8,200 bases of DNA from an uncultured Clostridia bacterium (GCA_946628865.1 CAMOXE010000160.1:1-8200), one strand, 5' to 3'. Positions 1-6,415 are shown, counted from the stretch's first letter. Notes: generated from the letters alone by a model not told the origin. Numbers and translations are program-made.

Positions 1-646
1 AGAGTTCTTTCTCGATAAGGAAACCGCATACGGCGGTTTTAACGAAACCGTATTCGACTATCGCCGCGGTAGACGCGTGCGAGCGGTGAGCCGTTCCGAA
101 AGCGTCGTTTACATATACGTCGCAAAACTCCGCGAGTTTTTTGCAGAAATCTTCGCTCCTACCCTCTTCGCCGGCGTCGAAACGCAGGTTTTCAAGAAGT
201 ACGCACTCGCCGTCCTTTAAAGCCGCGACTTTTGCCTTAGCGTCGTCGCCGACTATATCCGTAGCGAAAGTTACCTTTCCGCCGAGCAGTTCGTTGAGCC
301 TTTTGGCAACCGGTGCAAGCGTAAATTTTTTCAAGTCGCCTTTAAGCGCCTTTTCGATATATTCCTTTTTAGCCGCCGCTCTCTCGTTTTCGGGAAGAGC
401 CTCTACCGCCTTTTTCTCTTTTTTGTTTAAGCCGAAACCTTCTGTAAATATATTATGCGGCTTACCCATATGCGAGCAAAGTATGACTTTAGCGCCGTGC
501 TCCATAAGATATTTGATAGTCGGAAGAGCGCCGTTTATACGGTTTTCATCGGTTATAACGCCGTCTTTCATCGGCACGTTGAAATCGCATCTTACAAGAC
601 ATTTCTTTCCCGAAACGTCTACGTCTTTTATTGATTTTTTGTTCAT
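1..646 (-). CDS. pgk: Phosphoglycerate kinase, N-terminal part (runs off left edge)
   Basis: This is the first 215 residues of phosphoglycerate kinase, the cytosolic glycolytic enzyme that moves phosphate between 1,3-bisphosphoglycerate and ADP. The rest (about 200 residues, including the nucleotide-binding C-terminal domain) lies beyond base 1. Visible family landmarks are the N-terminal LVRCDFNVP motif (residues 17-25), the SHMGKP loop (58-63, usually SHLGRP), LENLRFDAGEE (151-161) and DVYVNDAFGTAHRSHAST (176-193), which carry the basic substrate-binding residues. The ATG at 644-646 is supported by AAAAGGAGT at 652-660, about six bases upstream. A region of roughly 33 extra residues separates SHMGKP from the conserved FTLAPVAKRL, compared with classical PGKs such as that of E. 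coli. The gene stands first in its transcript and is divergent from tilS. The identification is secure from the motifs. Confidence 0.97.
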   Translation of the reverse strand, partial: MNKKSIKDVDVSGKKCLVRCDFNVPMKDGVITDENRINGALPTIKYLMEHGAKVILCSHMGKPHNIFTEGFGLNKKEKKAVEALPENERAAAKKEYIEKALKGDLKKFTLAPVAKRLNELLGGKVTFATDIVGDDAKAKVAALKDGECVLLENLRFDAGEEGRSEDFCKKLAEFCDVYVNDAFGTAHRSHASTAAIVEYGFVKTAVCGFLIEKEL

Positions 647-678
647 AAAATACTCCTTTTTTTAATTTTTCCTCGTAT

Positions 679-707
679 ATTGTATACTTAAATTAAATAA
701 AAGTCAA
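679..707 (-). promoter_or_regulatory. Predicted SigA-type promoter of pgk
   Basis: On the minus strand, TTGACT (702-707) and TACAAT (679-684) are separated by exactly 17 bases. Transcription would begin near 672 and give a leader of about 26 bases that contains the pgk ribosome binding site. The surrounding DNA is very AT-rich. This is predicted from sequence only. Confidence 0.7.
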
Positions 708-775
708 TTATAAATAATCTTACTTTAAAATTTTTTTGCTAATTTTCAAAGTTTTCGTTTTCGCCTTTATTCTTC

Positions 776-804
776 TTGCCTCGACGGCGTTTTGGTGGTA
801 TAAT
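776..804 (+). promoter_or_regulatory. Predicted extended -10 promoter of tilS-hpt
   Basis: TTGCCT (776-781) and a perfect TATAAT (799-804) are 17 bases apart, with the extended -10 element TGG just before TATAAT (796-798). Counting seven bases from the end of the -10 box puts the transcription start at about 811, which is the A of the tilS ATG. The mRNA would therefore be leaderless or almost so. No good Shine-Dalgarno sequence precedes the ATG, which fits. The position of the start is inferred. Confidence 0.7.
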
Positions 805-810
805 GGACAT

Positions 811-2127
811 ATGGCGCTGTTACCGAATTTCAAGTACGAATTATTTCATAACGGTCTGACGATTGCCGTCGCGCTTTCGGGCGGCGAGGATTCGGTGTGC
901 CTTTTTCATCAACTCAGATTAAATGCGGAAACGCTCGGCATACGCGTTAAAGCGATAAACGTCGAACACGGTCTGCGCGGCGAAACTTCGTTGTCCGACA
1001 GCGCGTTCGTAAAATCGCTTTGCGAAAAATACGGCGTGGAATTACTCTTTAGACGTGTCGATTCCCGAACTTATAGCCGCACTTTCAATCTTTCCGAAGA
1101 AGAGGCGGCGAGGACGCTGAGATACGAGGTTTTCGACTACGCCGCATCAAGCGGATTTTGCGACGCAGTGGCGACCGCACACCATCTATCAGATAATGCT
1201 GAGACGGTTTTATTCAATCTCTTCCGCGGCGCGGCGGCGTTAAAGGGCATAAGCGAAACTTCGCGCGGCGGAAAGATATTAAGACCTATGCTCGGCGTAA
1301 AAAAAGAGGATATACACGCGTTTATTAAGAGCGGCGGCTACGATTACGTTACCGACGAAACCAATTCAAGCGAACGATACACGCGCAATTTTATTCGCCT
1401 CAACCTAATGCCGAGGCTTAAAGAAAAATTCCCGGCGGCTGAAGAGGCAATATCACGCTTTGCGGAAATATCCGCCGCGGAGAGCGAATTTCTCGACGGA
1501 TTAGCAGAAAAACGTATACTTAAAGGGCTTGACGAAATTTCCATATCCACCGATTGTCCGAACGTACTTTTCGCCCGCGCCGCAGCACTTGCGTTGAAAT
1601 CGATGGGCGTAGTCAAAGACTACGAAAAACGACATATAGACCTACTTATTGCTCTGAAAGACAAGCAAAGCGGCACTACGATAGACCTTATCGGAGGTAT
1701 AAAAGCGACTTCGGATTACGGCAAGATAACGCTTTACAAAAACGAAAGCGCAATCTGCGTTCAGCCCCTGCCTTACGGGGTCGGCGAAACCGTTATAGCG
1801 GGCAGTACGGTTATAATCGAAAAGTACGACGGAGCGCTTGCTCCCGGCGAACTTTACTTTGACGGGGATAAAATTCCGCCGACGGCGGTAATACGGACGC
1901 GCAAAGACGGCGACACGTTTAACAAGTTCGGCGGTTCGAGGAAAAAACTGAAGGACTTTTTGATAGATAAAAAGATACCGGCAAGAAAGCGCGACAAACT
2001 CGTTTTGCTCGCCGACGGCTCGAAAGTGCTTATAGTTTTCGGAATCGAGATAAGCGACGACGTCAAGGCGGACAAAGATTCCGTCAATCTGTTAAAATGT
2101 AAAATTTTTGCAACAAAGGAGAACTGA
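811..2127 (+). CDS. tilS: tRNA(Ile)-lysidine synthetase TilS
   Basis: TilS uses ATP and lysine to convert C34 of the tRNA-Ile CAU anticodon to lysidine, so that the tRNA reads AUA and is charged with isoleucine. The 438-residue product has the usual family length. The N-type ATP-pyrophosphatase loop SGGEDS is at residues 23-28, followed by VEHGLRGE (51-58), ATAHHLSDNAETVLFNLFRG (121-140), LRPMLGV (157-163) and the VTDETNSSERYTRNFIR region (180-196). The C-terminal TilS substrate-binding domain ends the protein, with KLKDFLIDKKIPARKRD and LLADG. The ATG at 811 gives the expected N-terminus. The open frame extends upstream to a TTG at 736, but that adds an atypical hydrophobic stretch encoded by T-rich promoter DNA. 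Stop TGA lies just before hpt, whose Shine-Dalgarno is inside the tilS end, so the two genes form an operon. Confidence 0.95.
   Translation: MALLPNFKYELFHNGLTIAVALSGGEDSVCLFHQLRLNAETLGIRVKAINVEHGLRGETSLSDSAFVKSLCEKYGVELLFRRVDSRTYSRTFNLSEEEAARTLRYEVFDYAASSGFCDAVATAHHLSDNAETVLFNLFRGAAALKGISETSRGGKILRPMLGVKKEDIHAFIKSGGYDYVTDETNSSERYTRNFIRLNLMPRLKEKFPAAEEAISRFAEISAAESEFLDGLAEKRILKGLDEISISTDCPNVLFARAAALALKSMGVVKDYEKRHIDLLIALKDKQSGTTIDLIGGIKATSDYGKITLYKNESAICVQPLPYGVGETVIAGSTVIIEKYDGALAPGELYFDGDKIPPTAVIRTRKDGDTFNKFGGSRKKLKDFLIDKKIPARKRDKLVLLADGSKVLIVFGIEISDDVKADKDSVNLLKCKIFATKEN
2115..2121 (+). promoter_or_regulatory. Shine-Dalgarno that fixes the hpt start
   Basis: AAAGGAG at 2115-2121 lies inside the last codons of tilS and seven bases before the ATG at 2129. 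This favours that ATG over the earlier in-frame codon at 2108, which would add seven residues ahead of the family N-terminus. Confidence 0.85.
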
Positions 2128-2128
2128 C

Positions 2129-2665
2129 ATGAGAAAAGAAATCGAAAGGATACTTCTATCCGAAGAACAAATCAAAGCGAGGGTTAAGGAACTCGCCGCA
2201 AAACTCGACGAAGATTATGCGGGCAAACAACCGTTAATGGTCGCGATCTTAAAAGGCAGCGTGATGTTCTTTGCGGATTTACTCCGCGAAATGAAAATAG
2301 ACGTAACGCTGGATTTTATGGCGATTTCGAGTTACGGCAACGGCGCGAAATCCTCGGGCGAAGTCAAAATGATAAAAGACCTCGACGGCAAAATCGAGGG
2401 CAAAGACGTAATAATCGTAGAGGATATAATCGACAGCGGCTATACCATGCGCTATTTAAAACACCTTCTGGAGGCAAGACGCCCCGCGTCAATCAAACTT
2501 TGCGCGCTCCTCGATAAACCGTCGAGGCGCGAAACCGAAATCGAGATAGATTACAAGGGTTTCGAGGTCGAGGACGAGTTCGTCGTCGGTTACGGCTTAG
2601 ACTATGCGGGGCTTTACAGAAACATACCGTATATCGGCATTTTAAAACGTGAAATTTACGAATAA
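2129..2665 (+). CDS. hpt: Hypoxanthine (guanine) phosphoribosyltransferase
   Basis: A cytosolic purine-salvage enzyme that joins PRPP with hypoxanthine or guanine to form IMP or GMP. The 178-residue product has the typical length of bacterial Hpt. The LKGS loop is at residues 41-44, and the flexible-loop SYGNGAKSSG region is at 68-77. The signature PRPP-binding motif VIIVEDIIDSGYT (94-106) contains the E-D pair and the acidic D102. LLDKPSRR (127-134) carries the purine-contacting lysine, and GYGLDYAGLYRNIPYIG is near the C-terminus. The gene follows tilS by one base after its stop. In many Firmicutes ftsH comes next; here the operon ends with a terminator at 2821-2849 after a repeat-bearing 3' region. 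Preference between hypoxanthine and guanine cannot be read from the sequence with certainty. Confidence 0.95.
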   Translation: MRKEIERILLSEEQIKARVKELAAKLDEDYAGKQPLMVAILKGSVMFFADLLREMKIDVTLDFMAISSYGNGAKSSGEVKMIKDLDGKIEGKDVIIVEDIIDSGYTMRYLKHLLEARRPASIKLCALLDKPSRRETEIEIDYKGFEVEDEFVVGYGLDYAGLYRNIPYIGILKREIYE

Positions 2666-2701
2666 CGAATAACCGCGCGTTCGACGCGTAAGTTACGTTA
2701 G

Positions 2702-2738
2702 CCCTAAATGGCATTACTATTCGCACTGCGAATTTACT
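2702..2738. repeat. 37-bp direct repeat, copy 1
   Basis: This unit begins CCCTAAATGGCATTACTATT and recurs at 2768-2804 with one mismatch in 37 bases. Inside it, ATTCGC (2719-2724) and GCGAAT (2728-2733) form a perfect 6-bp inverted repeat around an ACT loop. An ACGCGT hexamer lies just upstream (2684-2689), as it does before copy 2. It sits in the 3' untranslated stretch after hpt. Confidence 0.85.
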
Positions 2739-2767
2739 TCGTGCCGATAAACACGCGTTTAAACGTT

Positions 2768-2804
2768 CCCTAAATGGCATTACTATTCACACTGCGAATT
2801 TACT
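2768..2804. repeat. 37-bp direct repeat, copy 2
   Basis: Second copy of the 2702-2738 unit, offset by 66 bases, with a single G-to-A change at 2789. The change breaks a C-G pair of the internal hairpin on the plus strand, but leaves a G-U pair if the minus strand were transcribed. ACGCGT (2753-2758) precedes it, so the repeated segment extends imperfectly upstream of the 37-bp core. Confidence 0.85.
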
Positions 2805-2820
2805 GTCAAACAATAATTTT

Positions 2821-2849
2821 CAGACTGCCGTAAAGGCAGTCTGTTTTTT
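2821..2849 (+). terminator. Rho-independent terminator of tilS-hpt
   Basis: A perfect 9-bp stem, CAGACTGCC (2821-2829) with GGCAGTCTG (2835-2843), encloses the loop GTAAA and is followed by six T residues (2844-2849). The orientation fits the plus-strand tilS-hpt transcript. The minus side has an A-run rather than a T-run after the stem, so it is unlikely to work in that direction. Confidence 0.9.
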
Positions 2850-2922
2850 ACTGAAAGTTTTCCGCACTTACTCTCCGCACGTTTCACGACAACCGCTCAG
2901 CGCGGAGTTCACTGACCGCGAT

Positions 2923-2960
2923 AAAAAGGAGTTTATCCCGACGCGGGGTAAACTCCTTTT
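2923..2960 (-). terminator. Rho-independent terminator of serC-serA
   Basis: A long 16-bp stem pairs 2924-2939 with 2945-2960, with one G-U type pair and a 5-base loop. On the minus strand it is followed by TTTTTAT. It lies about 40 bases beyond the serA stop and would end the serC-serA transcript. The stem also has T residues at its plus-strand end, so weak bidirectional action is possible. Confidence 0.85.
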
Positions 2961-3000
2961 AAAAACAATTTAGATTAAAGCATATTTCGCTATATTCTCA

Positions 3001-4149
3001 TCAAAGAACTCTCACGCCTAAAACGCCGTCTATGCTCTTTATAACGGTCGCGTCAACCTTGCCGTCGACGTCTATAAGCGAATAAGCATAATCGCCCTTA
3101 GACTTGTTCGCCAAGTTTATAATGTTTGCGCCCGCGCTGAATATCGCCGCGGAAAAATTCGCTATCATGCCCGGAATATTCCTGTGGCATATCGCTATTC
3201 TCTCCTCGCCGCCTTTGACACCCGCATGGAGATCGGGGTAGTTTACCGAGTGCGTTATGTTGCCGTTTTCGAGATAATCCTTAATCTCTTCTATCGCCAT
3301 TACCGCGCAGTTGTCCTCCGCCTCTTCGGTAGACGCGCCGAGGTGCGGGAATACGATCGTGTTCGGGAATTTGACCACGTTGGCGTTAGCGAAATCGGTT
3401 ATGTATTTCTTTACTTTACCCGAGTTCAAAGCCGCCGAGAGATCGTCCTCGTTGACGAGCGAATCACGCGAGAAATTAAGAAGAACGACGTCCTTTTCAG
3501 CCGCGGCAAAAACTTCGGCGTTGATCATTTTTTTAGTCGCGTCCATTGCGGGGACGTGAATAGTCACGAAGTCCGCACTCTTTACCGCGTCGGTAAGTTT
3601 TTCGACGTATTCGACGCTTTTATCGAGTTGCATTGCGTTGCCGATAGAAAGATACGGATCGTAGCCGACGACTTTCATGCCGGGTTTAACCGCCGCATTG
3701 GCGACTTTAACGCCGCTAACGCCGAGACCTATGACGGCAAGAGTCTTTCCGCTTATCTCGGTGCCGGCAAACTTCGATTTTGCCTTTTCGGCGGTCTTGG
3801 CGATCGCCTCGTCGGAGGCGTTTTCTCTTACCCACTCGTTTCCGCCGATAATATCCCTGCTCGCCAAAAACAGCGAACATATGACAAGTTCTTTAACGGC
3901 GTTCGCGTTGGCGCCGGGAGTATTGAATACGACTATACCCTTTTCGGCATACGCGGAAAGCGGGATATTATTCACGCCCGCGCCTGCGCGCGCTACGGCG
4001 TATATATTCGACGGGAGTTCGGTCTCGAGCATATTTGCCGAACGCACCAAAACGCTGTCCGCGTCCTCGATTTTTTCGACCGTCGTATCCGGCGCTTTAA
4101 GCCCGTCAAGAGCCACTTTCGATATATTGTTAAGACAAAACGCTTTCAT
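3001..4149 (-). CDS. serA: D-3-phosphoglycerate dehydrogenase with C-terminal ACT domain
   Basis: First enzyme of phosphorylated serine synthesis: it oxidises 3-phosphoglycerate to 3-phosphohydroxypyruvate with NAD. The 382-residue product is the short form, with a split substrate-binding domain, a central Rossmann domain (GLGVSG at 141-146, GYDPY acidic D164 suggesting NAD), and a C-terminal ACT domain from about residue 316 that includes HRNIPGMI. ACT domains of this kind often bind serine, so feedback inhibition is plausible. Catalytic Arg is R228 in NFSRDSLVNEDDL and catalytic His is H269 in FPHLGAST. The glutamate normally found in a DVFxxEP segment is missing; the corresponding region is shortened to TDFANANVVKFPN, resembling the TDFPN form of Firmicutes SerA. 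The ATG shares one base with the serC stop (TAATG), and AAGGA at 4162-4166 is a plausible binding site, so translational coupling is likely. Confidence 0.94.
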   Translation of the reverse strand: MKAFCLNNISKVALDGLKAPDTTVEKIEDADSVLVRSANMLETELPSNIYAVARAGAGVNNIPLSAYAEKGIVVFNTPGANANAVKELVICSLFLASRDIIGGNEWVRENASDEAIAKTAEKAKSKFAGTEISGKTLAVIGLGVSGVKVANAAVKPGMKVVGYDPYLSIGNAMQLDKSVEYVEKLTDAVKSADFVTIHVPAMDATKKMINAEVFAAAEKDVVLLNFSRDSLVNEDDLSAALNSGKVKKYITDFANANVVKFPNTIVFPHLGASTEEAEDNCAVMAIEEIKDYLENGNITHSVNYPDLHAGVKGGEERIAICHRNIPGMIANFSAAIFSAGANIINLANKSKGDYAYSLIDVDGKVDATVIKSIDGVLGVRVL

Positions 4150-5246
4150 TATTGCAAATTTTCCTTTTCAAATTTCTTCATAAACTCTACGAGCGCCATA
4201 ACCCCTTCTTTCGGCATCGCGTTGTAGATGGAGGCGCGCATTCCGCCCACCATTCTGTGACCTTTAATGGACACGATATTGCACTTTTTAGCCTCTTCGA
4301 CGAACTTGGCGTCGAGGTCCGCGTCGCCCGTAGTAAACACTACGTTCATTATAGAGCGCGAATCTTTCTCCACTCCGTTTTTATAAAGTTTAGAGGTTTC
4401 GAGATAGTCGTATAATATCTTAGCCTTTTCCTCGTTGCGCTTTTTCATCGCAACAAGTCCGCCTTGGGCTTTTATCCACTTAAAGACCTTGCCGCAAACG
4501 TATATCGACCAAGAATTCGGAGTATTGTATAAACTGCCGTTGTCGATCTGCGTTTTCCAGCGGAGCATCGTCGGCGTCGGGAATTGAAGATCTGCGTCGT
4601 CTTTAATTAAATCCTCGCGGATAATTACTATCGCCATGCCCGCGGGTCCTACGTTTTTCTGAACGCCCGCGTAGATAACGCCGTATTTCGACACGTCTAC
4701 CGGCTCGCTCAAAAAGCAAGACGATTGATCGGATACGAGCGGCTTTCCGCAAGTGTTCGGAAGAGTGTGGAATTTTGTTCCGAAAATGGTGTTGTTTTCG
4801 CAGATATAGACGTAATCGTCGTCAGGTTCTATCGCAAGCGAAGAACAATCGGGAATATATGTATAGTTTTTATCTTTCGACGAGGCTACTATCCTCACGT
4901 TGTCGCTGAAAATCTTCGCCTCCTGATACGCTTTTTTGGAAAAGTTACCCGTTTCGATATACGCCGCTTTCTTGTTCTTCGACATAAGATTTAACGGAAC
5001 CGCCGCAAACTGCGTAGTCGCGCCGCCCTGCACGAATATGACTTTATAGTTATCCGGAATATTCATTATCTCGCGGAGATCGCTCTCGGCGTCCTGAATA
5101 ACTTTATCGAAAGTTTTCGTTCTGTGGCTCATTTCCATTATCGACATACCGCTACCGCCGTAATCGAGCATTTCGTCCGCAGCCTCTTTCAAGACTTCTT
5201 CGGGAAGGACGGCCGGTCCTGCCGAAAAGTTATACACCCTTTTCAT
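4149..5246 (-). CDS. serC: Phosphoserine aminotransferase
   Basis: A PLP-dependent class V aminotransferase that converts 3-phosphohydroxypyruvate and glutamate to O-phosphoserine and 2-oxoglutarate; it can also act in pyridoxine synthesis. The 365-residue length is standard. It opens with the family signature YNFSAGPAVLP (5-15). MSHRTKTF (39-46) supplies the substrate-binding His and Arg, QGGATTQF (73-80) contacts the cofactor phosphate, and VSDQSS (171-176) supplies the aspartate under the PLP ring. YAGVQKNVGPAG (192-203) carries the Schiff-base lysine K197. Near the end, GHRMVGGMRASIYN (329-342) holds the conserved H-R pair and R337. The ATG at 5244-5246 is nine bases from AAGGAGA (5256-5262). 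It is first in an operon with serA, which catalyses the preceding reaction. Confidence 0.96.
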   Translation of the reverse strand: MKRVYNFSAGPAVLPEEVLKEAADEMLDYGGSGMSIMEMSHRTKTFDKVIQDAESDLREIMNIPDNYKVIFVQGGATTQFAAVPLNLMSKNKKAAYIETGNFSKKAYQEAKIFSDNVRIVASSKDKNYTYIPDCSSLAIEPDDDYVYICENNTIFGTKFHTLPNTCGKPLVSDQSSCFLSEPVDVSKYGVIYAGVQKNVGPAGMAIVIIREDLIKDDADLQFPTPTMLRWKTQIDNGSLYNTPNSWSIYVCGKVFKWIKAQGGLVAMKKRNEEKAKILYDYLETSKLYKNGVEKDSRSIMNVVFTTGDADLDAKFVEEAKKCNIVSIKGHRMVGGMRASIYNAMPKEGVMALVEFMKKFEKENLQ

Positions 5247-5296
5247 TATAGTATTTCTCCTTGACTAAGCGATTTACGCCGTTTCATTTTCTTATT

Positions 5297-5325
5297 ATGA
5301 TACCACATTTGTCATTGTTTTGCAA
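5297..5325 (-). promoter_or_regulatory. Predicted SigA-type promoter of serC-serA
   Basis: On the minus strand, TTGCAA (5320-5325) and TATCAT (5297-5302) are 17 bases apart, with TGG as an extended -10 element. Transcription would start near 5290, leaving a leader of about 44 bases, too short for a T-box or a typical riboswitch. The -35 box begins one base after the T-run of the upstream guaA terminator. Confidence 0.7.
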
Positions 5326-5326
5326 G

Positions 5327-5355
5327 AAAAAACAAACGGATTTTCGTCCGCTTGT
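5327..5355 (-). terminator. Rho-independent terminator after guaA
   Basis: On the minus strand a 9-bp stem (5347-5355 with 5332-5340, one G-U pair) encloses a 6-base loop and is followed by a run of six T (5327-5332). It lies about 55 bases after the natural guaA stop codon at 5411. This shows that the GH28-guaA transcript was laid out to end here, separately from serC-serA. Confidence 0.85.
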
Positions 5356-5410
5356 AAATTTTTTTGGTTGTTTTTGCTTAGCAGCGCAGAAATCACTCTA
5401 AAATCGGAGA

Positions 5411-5791
5411 TTATTCCCACTCTATAGTGCCGAGCGGCTTCGGAGTTAAATCGTATACCACTCTGTTTACGCCCTTGACTTCGCGAGTTATCCTGTCAAC
5501 TATCTTTTTAAGAAGAGGATACGGAAGTTCTTCGATCGTGGCGCTCATCGCGTCAACGGTGTTTACCGCGCGGATTATTACCGGGTACGCATAAGTGCGT
5601 TCGCCGTCGCAAACGCCCGTGGACTTGAAGTCGGGAACGATTGTAAAATACTGCCATACCTTGCCTTGCAGTCCCGCGTTTTTGAATTCTTCGCGGAGTA
5701 TCGCGTCGGATTCTCTGACAGCCTCAAGCCTGTCGCGCGTTATCGCGCCGAGGCATCTTACGCCGAGTCCAGGTCCCGGGAACGGTTGACG
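5411..5791 (-). pseudogene. guaA: GMP synthetase C-terminal domain, cut off by an in-frame stop
   Basis: This is the C-terminal (GMP synthetase/dimerisation) domain of GuaA: 126 sense codons in the same frame as the preceding ATP-pyrophosphatase part, separated from it only by a TAA at 5792-5794. It starts RQPFPGPGLGVRCLG, the conserved entry to the domain. It continues through KVWQYFTIVPDFKSTGV and YPVIIRAVNTVDAMSAT, and ends in the family's typical terminal sequence TIEWE before a TAA at 5411-5413. Nothing else in it is damaged. There is no ribosome binding site and no start codon near its beginning, so it should not be made unless the stop is read through. E. coli GuaA has tyrosine just before R-H-P-F-P-G-P-G-L, and TAT or TAC becomes TAA by one substitution. 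A sequencing or assembly error is the simplest alternative. Confidence 0.85.
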
Positions 5792-6394
5792 TTATACCAT
5801 CTCGTCGGGAAGTCCCAACGCCTTGCCGACAACTCTTACCTCGTCTTTAAACAGAAGTTTTACCGGCTCTACAAGCTCGAATTTGAGATCCTTCGGAAGT
5901 CCTCCGACGTTGTGGTGAGCCTTTACGCCCTTTTCGCTCTCTAAAATATCCGGATAGATAGTGCCTTGCGCCAAAAATTCGACGTCCTTGAGTTTTCGCG
6001 CCTCTTCCTCGAATACGCGTATAAACTCAGCGCCGATGACCTTTCTCTTGGCTTCGGGATCGCTTACCCCGGCAAGTTTATCCAAAAACCTGTCCACCGC
6101 GTCGACGTATACGAGGTTTGCGTTCATCTGACCGCGGAAAACCGAGATAACTTGTTCCGGCTCGCCTTTACGGAGCAGTCCGTGATTGACGTGTACGCAC
6201 ACGAGTTGTTTGCCTATCGCCTTGATTAAAAGCGCGGCGCAAACGGAGGAATCAACTCCGCCGGATAACGCGAGCAACGTCTTTTTGTCGCCCACTTGCG
6301 CTCTGATTGCCTTTACCTGTTCGTCGATAAACGCCTTTGCCTGTTCTTCGGTCGCAATGCGTTGCATCGCAGCCGGCCTTACGTTTCCGTTCAT
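5792..6394 (-). CDS. guaA: GMP synthetase ATP-pyrophosphatase domain, no amidotransferase domain, premature TAA
   Basis: GMP synthetase adenylylates XMP and aminates it to GMP. The 200 residues before the stop are the ATP-pyrophosphatase domain: the P-loop LALSGGVDSSV, HVNHGLLRKGEPEQV, GVSDPEAKRKVIGAEF, LAQGTIYPD, KAHHNVGGLP and LFKDEVR. Typical bacterial GuaA is a fusion of about 510-525 residues whose first 190 or so are a class I glutamine amidotransferase. Here translation begins directly ahead of the pyrophosphatase domain, as in two-subunit (archaeal-type) enzymes. The ATG at 6392-6394 has AAAGAGG (6402-6408) seven bases upstream, so this start looks genuine. Without the stop the protein would be 327 codons, the size of a stand-alone GuaA-B subunit. 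It follows GH28 by 21 bases. With the TAA real, the product lacks the C-terminal domain and is probably inactive. No amidotransferase gene is visible in the window. Confidence 0.88.
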   Translation of the reverse strand: MNGNVRPAAMQRIATEEQAKAFIDEQVKAIRAQVGDKKTLLALSGGVDSSVCAALLIKAIGKQLVCVHVNHGLLRKGEPEQVISVFRGQMNANLVYVDAVDRFLDKLAGVSDPEAKRKVIGAEFIRVFEEEARKLKDVEFLAQGTIYPDILESEKGVKAHHNVGGLPKDLKFELVEPVKLLFKDEVRVVGKALGLPDEMV

Positions 6395-6415
6395 AATTAT
6401 ACCTCTTTGGTTTTT

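Noticed and set aside
141..665. A 174-codon plus-strand frame, serine- and phenylalanine-rich.
   Set aside because: Antisense shadow of pgk, whose minus-strand product has unmistakable family motifs.
736..810. N-terminal extension of tilS with a hydrophobic, membrane-like segment from a TTG start.
   Set aside because: The stretch is T-rich promoter DNA containing TTGCCT and an extended TATAAT; TilS is cytosolic and begins at the ATG at 811.
2493..2780. A 95-codon minus-strand frame covering the end of hpt and the repeats, with MPFR appearing twice.
   Set aside because: The repeated MPFR comes from the 37-bp direct repeats; the rest is antisense to hpt.
2702..2804. A short CRISPR array.
   Set aside because: There are only two units, with a 29-base spacer and an imperfect upstream extension of the repeat, and no cas genes nearby. 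It fits a duplicated intergenic element better.
3184..4227. A 347-codon open frame on the plus strand.
   Set aside because: It lies antisense to serA and runs into serC, has no recognisable domain and no convincing ribosome binding site. It is a shadow produced by the codon bias of serA.
5247..5296. A riboswitch or T-box ahead of serC.
   Set aside because: The predicted leader is only about 44 bases, with no room for a T-box or known aptamer and no second terminator.
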